From Mauremys mutica (taxonomy: Eukaryota > Chordata > Testudines > Geoemydidae), in assembly GCF_020497125.1 (NCBI RefSeq), contig NC_059077.1, positions 25,619,340 to 25,683,339 on the forward strand: DNA of 64,000 bases, written 5' to 3'. How positions within the stretch are numbered: the first letter of the stretch is position 1; each line of letters starts with the position of its first letter. Positions 21,630 through 33,849 of this stretch are shown here, one piece after another. The notes below the pieces were generated by a model. It was not told the origin of the DNA. It worked only from the letters and a program-made list of their open reading frames with translations, and did no database searches. The translations under genes and the position numbers were made by a program.

Positions 21630-22815
21630 TGGGGAGCCCCTCCCTGCTTCTGATACTATGCCCAGAGTCCTGGGATTCAGGAATTCCGTCTCCTGCCCTC
21701 AATCCTCCTCCGTCAGTGATGAACACTGACGCTGGCTCTCCTGAGGGGTATTCTTATTCCAGAGGAGGAGTCTACATCACTGTCGCAGGAGCTATCTCAC
21801 CTCTACCCATCTGGCAGGAGTGCCCTGGTCAACATGGCAGGCACAACAGCTACTGATGGAGCAGTTCTCAGACTTGAATGAATCAGAGGAGATGATAGCT
21901 CTGGAGTCTCTGCACAGTCAGTTAAGCCCCAATAGACAAACTAGGGGTTATGCTTGCCATTCTGCTGGGAACGGACCCCCCCCCCCAGGGACAGCTTTTA
22001 CGATTTCCTTGAGGTTCCCTGCAACCAATTGATCCCTGTTTCTGGCCTTGTTAAAGTCAGAGGGGTCCTCATGGCAGGCATTTGGGCTTCTCTCCCTCTC
22101 ATCAGCCAGTTCTCTCAATGTAAGAGGAGAAGGAGGTGGAAATGGAACCACAGGTGCTGACAGGTGCTTCTTCATCATTCCCGAATGAGGCGGTCACTCC
22201 TTTTCACCTTCTTCACCAGATGACCACTGCCAGTACCAGGAGCTGTTACAGAGAGTTGCCAGTGACCTACAGATCCCATTAGAAGAGATCCAGGACCCTC
22301 AACATCGGCTCCTGGACATCTTGCAGCTGCAGGGACCTAGTAAGGTGTCCCTATCCATCCATGAGGCCATATGAGAACGGGTGAGAGCAGCATGGCACAC
22401 TGCAGCATCCTGTGCCCCTACACTGAAAATGGCCAAGAGATGGTATTTTGTTCCTCCAAAAGGGACTAAATTCTTATTCTCCCATCCTGCTCCCACTCAC
22501 TGGTAGCATGGGTGGCTGCTGTAAGGGCTCGGTCACACTGTCAAAGGGCCACCCCAGCAGATTAAGGTTCTAAGAGTCTGGACCTGCTGGGGAGGGAAGG
22601 TCTTTTCCTCCATAGGCCAGCAATTTTCTGTTGCTAGCTACCAAGTGTTGTTAGAGAAATAAAATTTTAATACCTATTCCAGGCATGTGGACTTCATGGA
22701 CAAGTTTCCTGTGGAAGATCGGGTCCGATTTCATTCTCTTTTACTTAAAAGGGAAGCCAGTGGCCTAGGTAGTCCTCCAGGCTGCAGTAGATGCAGCAGA
22801 CATGGCTATCAGCCG
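21630..22815 (+). pseudogene. DIRS-type retrotransposon gag-like region (LAP2-alpha-like)
   Basis: Broken plus-strand frames follow the gag-like protein of DIRS elements, which is often annotated in reptiles as lamina-associated polypeptide 2 alpha because that host domain came from such an element. Landmarks in order: SHLYPSGRSALVNMAGTT near 21800; YQELLQRVASDLQIPLEEI near 22230; KVSLSIHEAI then a TGA stop near 22371; WYFVPPKGTKFLFSHPAPTH near 22445; SSIGQQFSVASYQVLL near 22605; and LQAAVDAADMAI near 22775. At least three stops and several frame changes make it dead. RNase H-like sequence of the same kind resumes at 24514, past an inserted CR1. This is a transposon relic, not the host TMPO gene. 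Confidence 0.75.
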
Positions 22816-22886
22816 CAGCGGGCAGCCCAGAGCCCTCTGATTCCCGGCCGCAGCTGGGATTTAAAAGGCTCTGGGCTCGCAGCGGC
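22814..22886. repeat. GC-rich palindrome
   Basis: GGCAGCCCAGAGCCCTCTGA is inverted against a GGCTCTGGGCTCGC arm separated by about 25 bases. It resembles the core of a GC-rich hAT-like MITE (CCCAGAGCCCTTTAAAT type). The ends of that element are not clear. Confidence 0.5.
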
Positions 22887-23049
22887 ATGTACAGCCCAGA
22901 GCAGGGGAGAAACCTACCTCCAAATATTGCTGGAGCAGAGCCCCTGACTGTGAGTTAGCACCCATATAAGTTGGCACCCATGGTTACATAGCATATGTAG
23001 CAAAACCCTATCCCAGTTATATGATACATACATTTAGGAGCACCCCCGG

Positions 23050-24513
23050 TACACTGTCACACCATTATCTTTGAAAACTCGTGGAGAACGGGTGGGGGTC
23101 CCAGACGATTGGAAAAAGGCAAATATATTGCTCATCTTTAAAAGGGAACGAGGACAACTTGGGGAACTACAGACTGATCAGCCTCACGTCAGTCCCCAGA
23201 AAAATCATGGAGCAGGTCTTCAAGGTATCCATTTTGAAGCACTTGGAGGAGAGGAAGGTGATCAGGAACAGTCAACATGGATTCACCAAGGGCAAGTCAT
23301 GCCTGACCAACCTGATTGCCTTCTATGACGATATCTCTGGATATCGGGAAAGTGATGGATGTGATATACCTTGACTTTAGCGAAGCTTTTGATACAGGTC
23401 CTGTCGTATTCTTGCCAGCAAGTAAAAGAAGTATGAATTGGATGAATGAACTATAAGGTGAATAGAAAGCAGGCTAGATCATTGGGCTCAACATGTAGTG
23501 ATCAATGGCTCAATGTCTAGTTGGCAGCCGGTATCAAGTGGCAGCCGGTATCAAGGGTTGGTCCTGGGACTGGTTTTGTTCAACATCTTCATTAATGATC
23601 TGGATGATGGGATAGATCGCACCTTCAGCAAGTTTGTGGGTGACACTAAGCTGGGGGGAGAGGTAGATACCCTGGAGGGTGGGGATAGGGTCAAGAGTGA
23701 CCTAGACAAATTGGAGGATTGGGCCAAAAGAAATTGGATGAGGATCAACAAGGAAGTGCAGAGTCCTGTACTTAGGAGGGAAGAATCCCATGCACTGCTA
23801 CAGGCTGGGGACTGAGTGGCTAAGCAGCAGTTCTACAGAAAAGGACCTGGGGATTACAGTGGACGAGAAGCTGGATATGAGTCAACAGTGTGCCCTTGTT
23901 GTCAAGAAGGGCACACTGTTGGGCTGCATTAGTAGGAGCATTGCCAGCAGATCAAAGGAAGTGATTATTCCCCTCTATATTTGGCACTGGTGAGGCCACA
24001 TCTGGAGTACTGCATCCAGTTTTCGGTCCCCCACTACAGAAAGGATGTGGACAAATTGGGGAGAGTCCAGCGGAGGGCAATGAAAATGATTAGGGGGCTG
24101 GGGCACATGACTTCTGAGGAGAGGCTGAAGAGAGACTGGGCTTATTTCGTCTACAGAAAAGAAGAGTGAGGGAGGATTTGATAGCAGCCTTCAACTACCT
24201 GAAGGGGGGTTCCAAAGAGGATAGAGCTAGGCTGTTCTCAGTGATGGCTGATGACAGAACAAGGAGTAATGGTCTCAAGTTGCAGTGGGGGAGGTTTAGG
24301 TTGGATATTGGGGAAAACAATTTCACTAGGAGGGTGGTGAAACACTGGAATGGTTACCTAGTGAGGTGATGGAATCTCCTTCCATAGAGGTTTTTAAGGT
24401 CAGGCTTGGCAAAGCCCTGGCTGGGATGATTTAGTTGGGGTTGGTCCTGCTTTGAGCAGGGGGTTGGACTAGATGACCTCCTGAGGTCTCTTCCAACCCT
24501 AATCTTCTGATTC
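23050..24513 (+). mobile_element. CR1 LINE, decayed copy inserted in the DIRS element
   Basis: Starts in the RT region and ends with the CR1 3' signature GAGGTCTCTTCCAACCCTAA followed by TCTTCTGATTC. Right after that, DIRS-like coding sequence resumes, so the CR1 lies inside it. The copy lost about 100 bases near 23395, between SEAFDT and the loop before the catalytic motif. It is opposite in strand to the CR1 at 1979-4440. Confidence 0.88.
23060..24369 (+). pseudogene. CR1 reverse transcriptase, multiply frameshifted
   Basis: Fragments in five frame segments spell the CR1 RT: NLGNYRLISLTSVPRKIMEQ then NSQHGFTKGKSCLTNLIAFY (23081-23374), a DFSEAFDT remnant, LFNIFINDLDDGI and KFVGDTKLGG (23498-23815), DLGITVDEKLDMSQQCA (23790-23993), [19 protein letters not shown] (23981-24169), and the [17 protein letters not shown] end (24166-24369). 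The catalytic FADD is changed to FVGD, which removes one of the two metal-binding aspartates, and the region after the first aspartate is deleted. So this copy is dead in both frame and active site. Confidence 0.87.
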
Positions 24514-25080
24514 CTTTTGCCAGACTCCACTTGGGGTGCCTTCAGGCTTGATTCCACTAAGGGCTTGGCTACACTTACAAATTTGCAGCGCTGCAGCAGG
24601 GTATGAAAACACACCCTCTCCAGCGCTGCAAATTGCGGCGCTGCAAAGCGCCAGTGTGGTCAAAGCCCCAGCGCTGGGAGCGCGGCTCCCAGCGCTGTCC
24701 GTTATTCCCCACAGGGAGGTGGAGTACGGACAGCGCTGGGAGAGCTTTCTCCCAGCGCTGGCGCTTTGACTACACTTAGCGCTTCAAAGCGCTGCCGCGG
24801 CAGCGCTTTGAAGTGTAAGTGTAGCCAAAGCCTCAGTCTGTTGGTGAAGGAAGGACTATATCAACTCCAGGGTGGTTTGTTCTTGCCATAATTGTCAACT
24901 CCCTAATTTGATGGTCAAACCCAGAAAAGGTCATGGTGGGAGTTCCCTTCAGCTTTCCTACCCCCGGGGCCATCATTGTGATGGACGCCTCCCTTCTGGG
25001 GTGGGGCACTCATTTGGACAACCACACTGATCAGGAGCAAATGTCACTGTTAGTGAAAGTACAGATTAGATTTCTCAGAA
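24514..25080 (+). pseudogene. DIRS-type pol fragment (RNase H-like), split by a MITE
   Basis: Directly after the CR1 end, a frame reads PFARLHLGCLQA, a block found before the RNase H domain of DIRS elements. A MITE occupies 24561-24832. After it the same element continues, with PEKVMVGVPFS and then IIVMDASLLGWGTHLDNHTD, which matches the RNase H opening (DAS.LGWG) with its first acidic residue kept. It fades out near 25080. The RT and tyrosine-recombinase parts are not seen in the window, so the element lost most of its pol. Confidence 0.7.
24561..24832. mobile_element. Harbinger-like MITE, copy 1 (272 bp)
   Basis: Left end GGGCTTGGCTACACTTAC; inverted right end GTGTAAGTGTAGCCAAAGCC. TAA precedes it (24558-24560) and TCA follows (24833-24835), a 3-bp duplication with one change. 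The inside is rich in GCGCTGC/GCAGCGC and CCCAGCGCTGG palindromes. Copy 2 at 49916-50172 is nearly identical and has exact TAA flanks. The TIR resembles that of the 4.87-kb Harbinger (GGCCTGGTCTACACTA), pointing to related transposases. Confidence 0.85.
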
Positions 25081-28000
25081 GTAAGTAACCATTGAACATT
25101 AACTCAGCCAGCACATAACAATACAGTCTGTAATGACATGACCGCATACTATTTCTCAAGTTCAATATTTTGGTGTTATAGAAGCCTTTTGTTCAACAAT
25201 AGATCCACATGTGTAACATCTTATGAAACTGTGTACTACTGTCTTGTGTATGCCAAACAGGCTCTATGAAAGTCATTTATATGAAAAATGCCCAGAAATG
25301 CCTACTTATTGATATACTTCAGATGATTACCACAGACTAATATTGAAAAGCACCTGCATAAATGTGGGTTTTCAATCAAGTGGCAACATTAATTCTTTCA
25401 CTGATCAGAGGGATCAATCCTTTGAGTGTCTCTTCATGTGACTGGTACTTACTTGTCTGATTCTCCTCCCACAACAGTTTTTCACTATTGTAACTGTTGG
25501 TCTCAGTGACTCCATAGACCTCCATTCTCCTGATTCAAACCAGTGTGAAAAGAGAATCAAAATCAATCAAGGTTCCTGTAGCTGTATGCATGCTGTGAAC
25601 CATGAGCTTGGCAGGGGCAAGACTGCCCAGAGGGAGACAAAAGAGGTGGTTTGTCCCAGGCCCTGGTTTAAGAGTGCCCCCAAACCAAGTGGCATTGTGA
25701 CTTGGTGCACTGGGTCACAATGCCAGTCACTGAAATTTGGCCCAGTTGCCCTTCCAAATCTGAGTGGTGCGATGCTAAATTAAAGCAAGAGAGGTTCTGT
25801 TGTGCAGACTATGCAAAAAAATTCTGGGGTCTCCCTTGAATACCAGTGACTGCAAGAACAGCCCCGAACCTAAGGACTAAGAGGTGAAGTCAGTAACACT
25901 GATGTATTTGAGAAGGAGAATTTTCAGGTGAGCCTGGGAAGAGATCAGGGCAAAGAGAGAAACACCTAGAAAGAGCTGCAAAAATGCTGAGATGTAGAAA
26001 AGGGGAAGAAAAATAACAGAGTGGTTTGGAATATCCAGATGGGAGGTTAGAGGTGCAGATTTAGGGCATAGGAACGGAGAGAAGTGAGATTATCTAGTGG
26101 CAAATTTAGTAGAAATATTTTAGGCAAATAGCAATGAGTTGCAAACTCAGTGCGGCCCTTTTATCTAACATCACCAGTAGAGTTAACAATTTGTTGCAGC
26201 TCTGCTAACAGTGTCAGTTAATGGACTAATATTGGTTGTCTAAAAAGCTATATAGGCCTTTAGGTATTCTGTTAGCCCAATGATTGAATCTGATCCTGGT
26301 GACCATTTACAGATTTATTTCCAGTTCATCTTCTTTTTGGCTTTGTGTCACAAGGCTCAGTCATTGCCCCTTTATTTGTTGTACAATATAGCTAATTTCT
26401 GTGTTCAGTCATAGCTTTGCTTCAAGCCGCCAACAAGGAGCAGTATATTGTTATGCTGCCCCTTGAGCAGACCCCAAGAGAGATTTTGACTTTCAGATAT
26501 TTCCCCGAGAGACGCCTGTACCAGGGAAAGGAAAAGATTCCACTGAAGTTCAGTAGGTTCCTTGCCATACTGATCTAATTTACCTGGGAAGCACTTGGAT
26601 ACTGTGGTGATGTACTCTGCAAAAACCCTAAAATAGATGTAAGCCTCAAACCCAGCCCTAGGGCCTCTGAGTCCTGACCAATTTTCAGGCAGCTCCCTGA
26701 GCATTTTAATTTTTTAAAGAAAGGTGTTCCTGTGACAAGATGCCACTGCAAAGCATGCTCGCAGAGCCTGTAGCCGAGATGCTCTCCCTCCTGCCCTCAG
26801 ACAGCAGCAGGAAAGGCCAAGACAGGGAGTGAGAGGAGAGTTCTCCAGGCCTATGCCAAGTTCTTGTTGCTTACAGCAAGAGAACCAGCTTCCCATGTCT
26901 TTCTACCTCAACCACCCCTGTAAAGGGGACTTAAATTTTAAGTTCACAAAACCTGGTGGTTAAGGTTTTAGGTGTGGCTCAAGCTGTGCGCTTTGTTAAT
27001 GTTAGAAAAACTGCTTGGCTTTTGTAGCCGTGGAGACTATTTCTGATGCTCTTATTTTCTCCTGACTGGCTCAGTGTAATTCTTTGCCCGCGGTTTTGCC
27101 TGCATCAGATTGCAGCTGGTCTAGAATGCGGTAGCAGGAATGATCCTGAGGGCCCATAGCAAAGAATACATTGCTCTAACTTTAAATCTTTAAATTGTCA
27201 GCTTCATCTCAGATCAGATTACAATGCCGCAAGGATGTAGCAGGAATGACCCGGTAAACTGAAATAAACTTCTATGGACACAGAGTGATTGTCCGCTGAG
27301 ATCAATGACGATGTTTAGCTAATACCCCATTTGGAGTCCTTAGGTTTAAGAGCATACTTGCCACAGGAGAAGAAGGGAGGAAGAGAGAGACTGAAAAGGA
27401 AGCAACCTTTGGGACCTACACAAAGGGAGTCAAGTTGTGGGTGAAGGGGCACAAAAAGGCCACACAAAGTGGTTCACAAATGAGAGTGTCAAAGGAGTAG
27501 AGAGAGGTGTACATGCGCACACATACAAAATGAAGGATGGCAAAAGCAGCACAGGAAACACGTTAAGTAGCAAGAAAAAATTGGGATCCAAAAAGAAAAG
27601 ACAAAATGGGGGCCCTGCCTCACAATCTGTGTAGGTAAAGTCCTATGCAGTCTCTGGGAAGATGGGAAAGAGGAGAGAACTCCTCCTGGAGGGGAGAGCA
27701 AACAGGCTGCCATCCTTCCCCTGGATATAGCTGAGGGGGCCTCCCTGAAAGAAGACCTTTGCAGTAGGGTAAGCCTGTTGTGGAGCAGGAAAGTGTGTAG
27801 GTTAGGGTAAGCATCCAAATATCTGGATGTTTCTCTAGACCGCAAACTTGTGGTGGCTCTGAATAGGGTATTTGCAGAATGCACATGTAGATTGGGTGGC
27901 TAGGGGGCTTATGCTGCTAGCAGCCCCAGGTCTCCTGGCTCTTTGGGGAATTGTCCCCGGCAGCATTCTTAATTGTGTATAAAGCCATTTTGTAGCTTTT

Positions 28001-28288
28001 GTTTGACAATGGGACTCTCTTCCCCTGAACTTTCCAACTACTGCCGCTTTGGCTAATCCTTAAATTGCCATGAAAACCTTTCCTCCTTTAGCACTCCTAC
28101 GACAATTAAACATTTTTAAGTTTCTTTGCATTGGTATTGGTATTTCTTTTGGAGTCTCTCTCATTGGAACTAATTTTCTGATTCACATGAATACCGTTTC
28201 TAGAACCAGCATCACCTTTAAGCTTAGTGGAGAAAGTTTTGAGATGCCTGCGTCAAGAGGCACCAGACACAGATAAAGAAGGTGGTGT
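25081..28288. other. Unassigned sequence, 3.2 kb
   Basis: No gene supported. The minus-strand frame at 26405-26704 and the overlapping frames at 27437-27886 have no recognisable domain. A purine-rich stretch (27361-27640) precedes 27640-27890, which has LTR-like base use but no boundaries I can see. Confidence 0.4.
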
Positions 28289-29000
28289 GACAGGGTGTAC
28301 CAACCCCACACTGAGCCAACAGGACCTGACCAATAACAGTGGGCCCAAGAGACCATGCCCAGGTGGAGGAGACTGATAAAAGGAGGCAGCCCAGCACAGT
28401 CGGGGGTGGCAGAGGAGGAGGAAGGATGTGTGCTGCAGGCTCCTGCAGAGGTACCTGTGACTCTCCAGGCTGTTGAGACTGTGGACCTGGACTACGCTGC
28501 AGATGACCAGCTGACCATGGAGACTGACTGGGATGCTGAGCCGCTGCTGCTGAGTTGATGCCTTATGGTAGGAAGTGACTCAGGTAATATATTAAAAGCC
28601 AATGCTTGAACCCTTAACAGGGAATTCTTCGGCTTCCCGGGGTCCTTGTTTGGAACCCAGTGACGTAGGGTGGGCCTGGGGTCCCTTCCTAGGCGTGGCT
28701 ACTGGAAGGGCATTTGCTCTGCCTCACCCCAGGGCTTGCAGACCGTTTGTTTACTCTGCCCAGCCCAGAGGGTCAGAGGCCCCAATTGCTATTGTTTGCC
28801 CCAGCCTGGAGGCTTGAGAGGCTAGAGACTGAGCATTTGCTGTGCCCTGCCTCAGGGGCTATGGATTAGTTACTTGGCCTTACTAGGGGCCCTGAGTCCC
28901 CCCATCGCAATTGTTTGACCCAACAGGGAATCCTGATGATAAGGTGGCAGCGTGTACCAACCCTGCAGTGGGGCCAATGGGGGTGGCCCCGCTCAACATG
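28289..29000. repeat. Possible LTR-type or composite repeat
   Basis: GTGTACCAACCCCACACTGAGCC-like text at 28295 recurs as GTGTACCAACCCTGCAGTGG at 28950, and TGTGACAGGG occurs at 28288 and again near 29014. Between them are GC-rich, A-poor stretches of a kind I associate with turtle LTR elements. Orientation and family are uncertain. The 67-codon frame at 28355-28558 is not assigned. Confidence 0.35.
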
Positions 29001-29217
29001 CTGAGCCCCTTGTGACAGGGGGAGGGGGGATAAAAATAATTGGCTGCTGATTTCAGGCTCAGTTTTGCAAAGTGCTGAGTGCACCTGAAAAGTGCAGAGC
29101 ACTCTCCACACCCATTGACTCTCATCAGTGGTCTTAAATGGGAGTTGAGGGTGCTTGGCACCTCAGTGGACGAGTTCAGTATGGGGAAGGTCTCACTTTA
29201 TCATCCAGGTTCTAGCT

Positions 29218-29986
29218 GGGCCCTACTAAATTCAAGGCCATGAAAACCCTGTCATGGGCTGTGCAATCTGGTCTCCCCCCGTGAAATATAGTCTTTTGTG
29301 TGCTTTTATCCTATACTATACAGATTTCACGCATAAGGCCGTTTCTCAAATTGGGGGTCCTGGCCCAAAAAGGAGTTAAAGTGGGGTCACCAGGTTATTT
29401 TAGGGGGGTCGTAGTATTGCCACCCTTACTTCTGTACTGTCTTTGGAGCTGGGTGGCTGGAGAGTGGCTGCCGTTGGCCAGGCACCCAGCTCTGAAGGCA
29501 GCGTCCCACCAGCAGCAGCGCAGAAGGGTGGCAATACCATACCATTGCACCCGTACTTCTACGCTGCTACCTTCAGAGCTGGGTGGCCAGAGAGTGGCGG
29601 CTGCTGACCAAGGGCCCAGCTCTGCAGGCAGCAGCGCAGAAGTAAGAGTGGCAATACCATACCAGGCCATCCTTACTTCTGTGCTGCTGCTGGCAGCGGC
29701 TCTGCCTTCAGAGCTGGGCTCCCAGCCAGCAGCCACCGCTTTCCAGCTGACCAGCTCTGAAGGCAGCACCGCTGCCAGCAGCAGCACAGAAGTAATGGTA
29801 GCAGTACCACAACCCGCCCTACAATAACCTTGTGACCTCCCCCACGACTCCTTTTGGGTCAGGACCCAACAATTGCAACATCATGAAATTTCTGATTTAA
29901 ATAGCTGAAATCATGACATTTATGATTTTTTTAAAATCCCATTACCGAGAAATTGACCAAAATGGACCTTTGGTAGGCCCCACCAA
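29218..29986. mobile_element. TIR element built of nested inverted units (GGGCCCTAC ends)
   Basis: Left end GGGCCCTACTAAATTCAAGG is matched by the inverted TTTGGTAGGCCCC at the right. Inside, a unit containing GGGTGGCAATACCATACCA, CTTCTGTGCTGCTG, and TCAGAGCTGGG occurs four times in alternating orientation. I recognise this as a non-autonomous, probably hAT-type, element common in turtles. Flanking 8-mers no longer match. The 175-codon plus frame and 130-codon minus frame here are low-complexity by-products of the repeats. Confidence 0.75.
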
Positions 29987-32900
29987 TGAGAGTACAGGAT
30001 GCTGAGCATGTCCAGGAATTGCCCAGCACCTTAAAAGACTGAGCTCATAGAGCATTGTGTGAATGACTTTTTCCAGGGCCACATTTCATTCTCATTCATT
30101 TTGGGTTTGAATCCTTTTTTTATTCAGCTGATATTTAAACATTAACATTCATCGCAAGTGTCAGCTGAATTTTCACACCCAACTCCTTTGCTGCACTCTG
30201 CCTACTCTTCCCTCCCCAACCCTGACCTGCCCACACCTCATCTTGTGTTATGAACACTTTTAACAGCACTCACAAATAATGACTGCTTCAAGCTGCTTGG
30301 CTGCTGTTTAGCATATTACAGCTGGCATGGTGCAAACTAGTGGGCAGAGCATAAAAAAAGCCTTAAGAATCATGAGACCCTGGATAAATATAGTAGGGCT
30401 GCTTCTCTAGCAAGACAGAACTCCTGTGTTCTCATCCCAGTTTACTCATCGAGTCACTGAATGACCTTGGGGAAAGTGTATTGAAACAGGCATTGACTTC
30501 ATCAGCTGGTGACTCAGCCATGTCAGCTCCATAATGGCAGAAGAAGGGCCTCAGTGTCAAGCAGATACCCCCACCTCCCCACCCCATTCCCATTCAGCTT
30601 TTTTCAGTGCTTATTGAACTTGTCTGTGAGTTTGCTTTGAAGAAACAATGGCATCCATTATGTACTAGACTAGAACAGAGGGACAAGGTTCATCAGAACA
30701 GAGGAATAACTTAAAACATAGGCAACTGACAAAAGAGCAGCTAAGATTCAATCCAGCTCTGACCAGACTAATCTAAAAGATGTTCCTCCAAATGTTACTG
30801 AGTGGTGCTCTAATATTAATTGAAACAAGAGGCAGCTAGTCAAATAGTCCTATTTTGTACAGGATCTTATGTATGAATGAGCCACAAGATGTAATAAAGA
30901 TGCTATGACCTGTAGTGTCTTGACCCCTTGGATTCTGTAGTAAATATCTACCAGCTCTATTGTGTAGTTTTAGCTTGAATAGTATTCACAGTTTTGGAGA
31001 AGCTCCCAGTCGGCACTTTATTGGTTGTGTTCCTTTTTTATTCTTCTAAATCTCTTGAAATCACAGGTTTATCCAACGTAATGTATTATATTCACAATGG
31101 GATTGATAAAATCAGCAAGTATTAATCAATCAGTATGTAAGTGGTAAAATGCTACATTAATCTTTAAACTCTTCCTGTGGTAATATTAACACTGGCCAGG
31201 AGGTGTTCTAAGATCTGCTTGTGAGCAGAGGTAGAAGTACCAAGGAATGAATGGTAGAGTTGGTCTGAGGCTACAATATCTGACCAGCCTCAGCCAACCT
31301 AGCCATGCTCAGTTTTATTCCCCCAGAAGTGAAGCTTGCTACCCACAATTATGTCAATGAGGGGCAATATTCTCAAGGAGAAGGCAGGCGGATTTTAATA
31401 AATCCACCATAATGTTAACCACTTTGCGGCTTCTTTGACCTTATACTGTTCTGTTTGAAATGAATGGCAAAACTCCCATTGACTTCAACTGGAGGTTGAT
31501 TGGGCCCCTTGAAAGCAAACATTTACCACTCATGTTGGTTAAAATTTTCAAAGTTGAGTAGGGGATTTAGCCATATAGCTGCCACTGAAATTAACGGAGT
31601 TGTATGGTGAAATATATTACACACTATAATAACCTCAAGTCCCAGTTGCCTTTTCCCAGTTTTGCAAAAGGACAAAGTCTTATCTGCTTAACTGCCTCCA
31701 GAACCCTGACTTGAATTAAAACGTTCGGTTTAATCAGTGGGCAATAGGAGCCATGTACAGTTTCACCTATACCTTTTAAGTTGGCAACTGGTGAGGCTGT
31801 GCCTGTCTTTGAAGCACTTGTATGTGCTCACCCCAGGCTGCCTCCCAATTCTGAGCAGATGCAAGCAAGAAGCAAAGGGTAGGTGAGTCACCAATAAAGA
31901 GTAATAAATGTAACATTGGTTAGATAAATAAAAATCGGTTTAACAACCACCTTATAATAGAACGTATTAGAAGTAAATCTATAAAATAGACTTCAAAGCT
32001 GAATGAGAGCTGAATCAGGAGCCAATGAAGAGGAAGGATGCTGTCCCCTACTACTATAATAGAGTTTGTCTTTTTGTTTCCTTCTTAATTATGTCATAAG
32101 CAAGTCCAAAGGAGGCACATCCATTATGACTTGAAACAGGGAGAATATTTGTCTATTTTAAGTCTCTGGCACTGGATCCCTGGATACTTCTATGCTTGAA
32201 AATGGAGGAAGATAACCTCATGTTAGACCCCCAAAAGGGGTCTCTCTGGTACATTCTGTGGTACACTGAGGCATGAGCAAACCAAGGTTAACATTTCAGC
32301 TGCCATTGCCTGGGGCCCCCCAAAATAGCTCCACACCCAGAAACATCCAGCTTTCTTAGTACTAAGAGGGAATCTATTAGAAACAATAGGGTTGAGTGGT
32401 AGCTAGTGGCAATTGGGTAAGATATCAGTCATACAGAATGATGCTTTGTTTACTGCTTTCCAGAGCATCATTATTAATGGTGAACCTGTGATATCCTTAC
32501 TAGTTGCTGTGGCAGTGATTATGATGTCAGCTGAAGCACAAGATCCCTCTAGAAACAAAAATGATGTATCCATCCAAATATTTTCAAAAGTAAAGAGCAA
32601 GAGTAGATAAACAAAGAAAATCTGTTACAGGATATGTGCCTGGATTTTTGTTATATATGCATTTGTGTGTGTATGTGCCTATCTGTACACATTCGTACAT
32701 TTAATGTGCACATGTAGTTACCATAATTAACCCTTTGCATGTAGAGTTATCTGATATGTGCCTGTAATAATTTGTTTGTGCAATCCACCACCTTTAAAAA
32801 TCAGACGTTATATGCAAAATTAATTGTAAGTTGCTAGTTTTCCAAGAGAATTCTGCTTCTTTGAAACTCCATAGAGAATCTCAGGTCTTTGCAAGTGCAC

Positions 32901-33849
32901 TAGAACTGACCAGGGCGCTTACAGTGTTAGAAAAAATACAAAGAACTATTTATTCACTTAGCAATCTGAGAGTTCTTGTCGCCCACAGTGTCAGGCAAAA
33001 ACTCGACACCTCTACTTAACTCAGGTTTCCTCTGAGATAAAACTGTTCACTGAATAGGTCTTTTAAAAGCACAATCTATATTTGTAATGCATAGTATGGA
33101 AAGATAGGAGGCATGTATGATAATCACAACAGCAATTCATAAAAGATTTTAACACTTGTTCAGTGTCAGTGCGTTAACTTTTCTACCCCATTGCTATTCT
33201 ATAGAAGCATTTTGCAGATATGATCATTGCCATGGGTGCATTTTTTGCAGTGGAAAAAACATCCAGTCTAGTGGATATTTTGATGCGACTTGCCCAGGGC
33301 ATCTTTTTCAATCAGGATAAAAGCAGTGCCTGGCTGATGAACCAATGGAGAATTCAGAAAGAGAAATCATTAATGCCCAGTACATGGCAGTTTTGTGGGC
33401 CCAGTGTTCTAAGAATAAAAAGTCACCCACAGTTATACATGTGCACTTTGCAGGGATTAACCTATTTGTTTATAAATACCAACTCCATGACATCTACTGG
33501 ACTCGTGATGATTAGTCTACTGTGCATCTGTTAAAACTAATGATTCAAAGAATTTCCAAAGTTCAAACAGTTTCCTCATTTCCAAACACTTATGACAAGA
33601 GCATTTCTGGGAACAGGATGGGAATTTCTGGATTAAATTATGGAGAAAATTGGATTAGAGGGAAGTCTTTTTTCCTTCCTCAGAAGCGGAAATTGAATGT
33701 CATGGTGTGTGTTAATTCAGAAATAGGTAGTTAAGTGACTTAATTTCTATTTATTTTCAAATACACAAAATGAACTAGATCCTTAAGGAGTTACATTGTT
33801 TTACACCAGCTAAGGATCTGGCCCATTACATCCAATTATGTCTCAAAGC
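29987..33849. other. Unassigned sequence, 3.9 kb, with scattered old repeats
   Basis: 30405-30480 looks like a weak minus-strand MIR-like piece (TCATCGAGTCACTGAATGAC). 31441-31505 has the CTCCCATTGACTTCAA type of dispersed amniote repeat, and 33780-33830 the TTTACACCAGCTAAGGATCT type. Frames such as 33220-33534 are not recognisable. No gene supported. Confidence 0.42.

Noticed and set aside
21630..22815. A host TMPO (LAP2-alpha) gene or retrocopy
   Set aside because: The pattern fits DIRS gag-like proteins better, and RNase H-like DIRS sequence follows downstream.
29300..29827. 175-codon open frame and a 130-codon antisense frame
   Set aside because: Both are alanine/serine/leucine-rich read-outs of the inverted units of the TIR element at 29218-29986.
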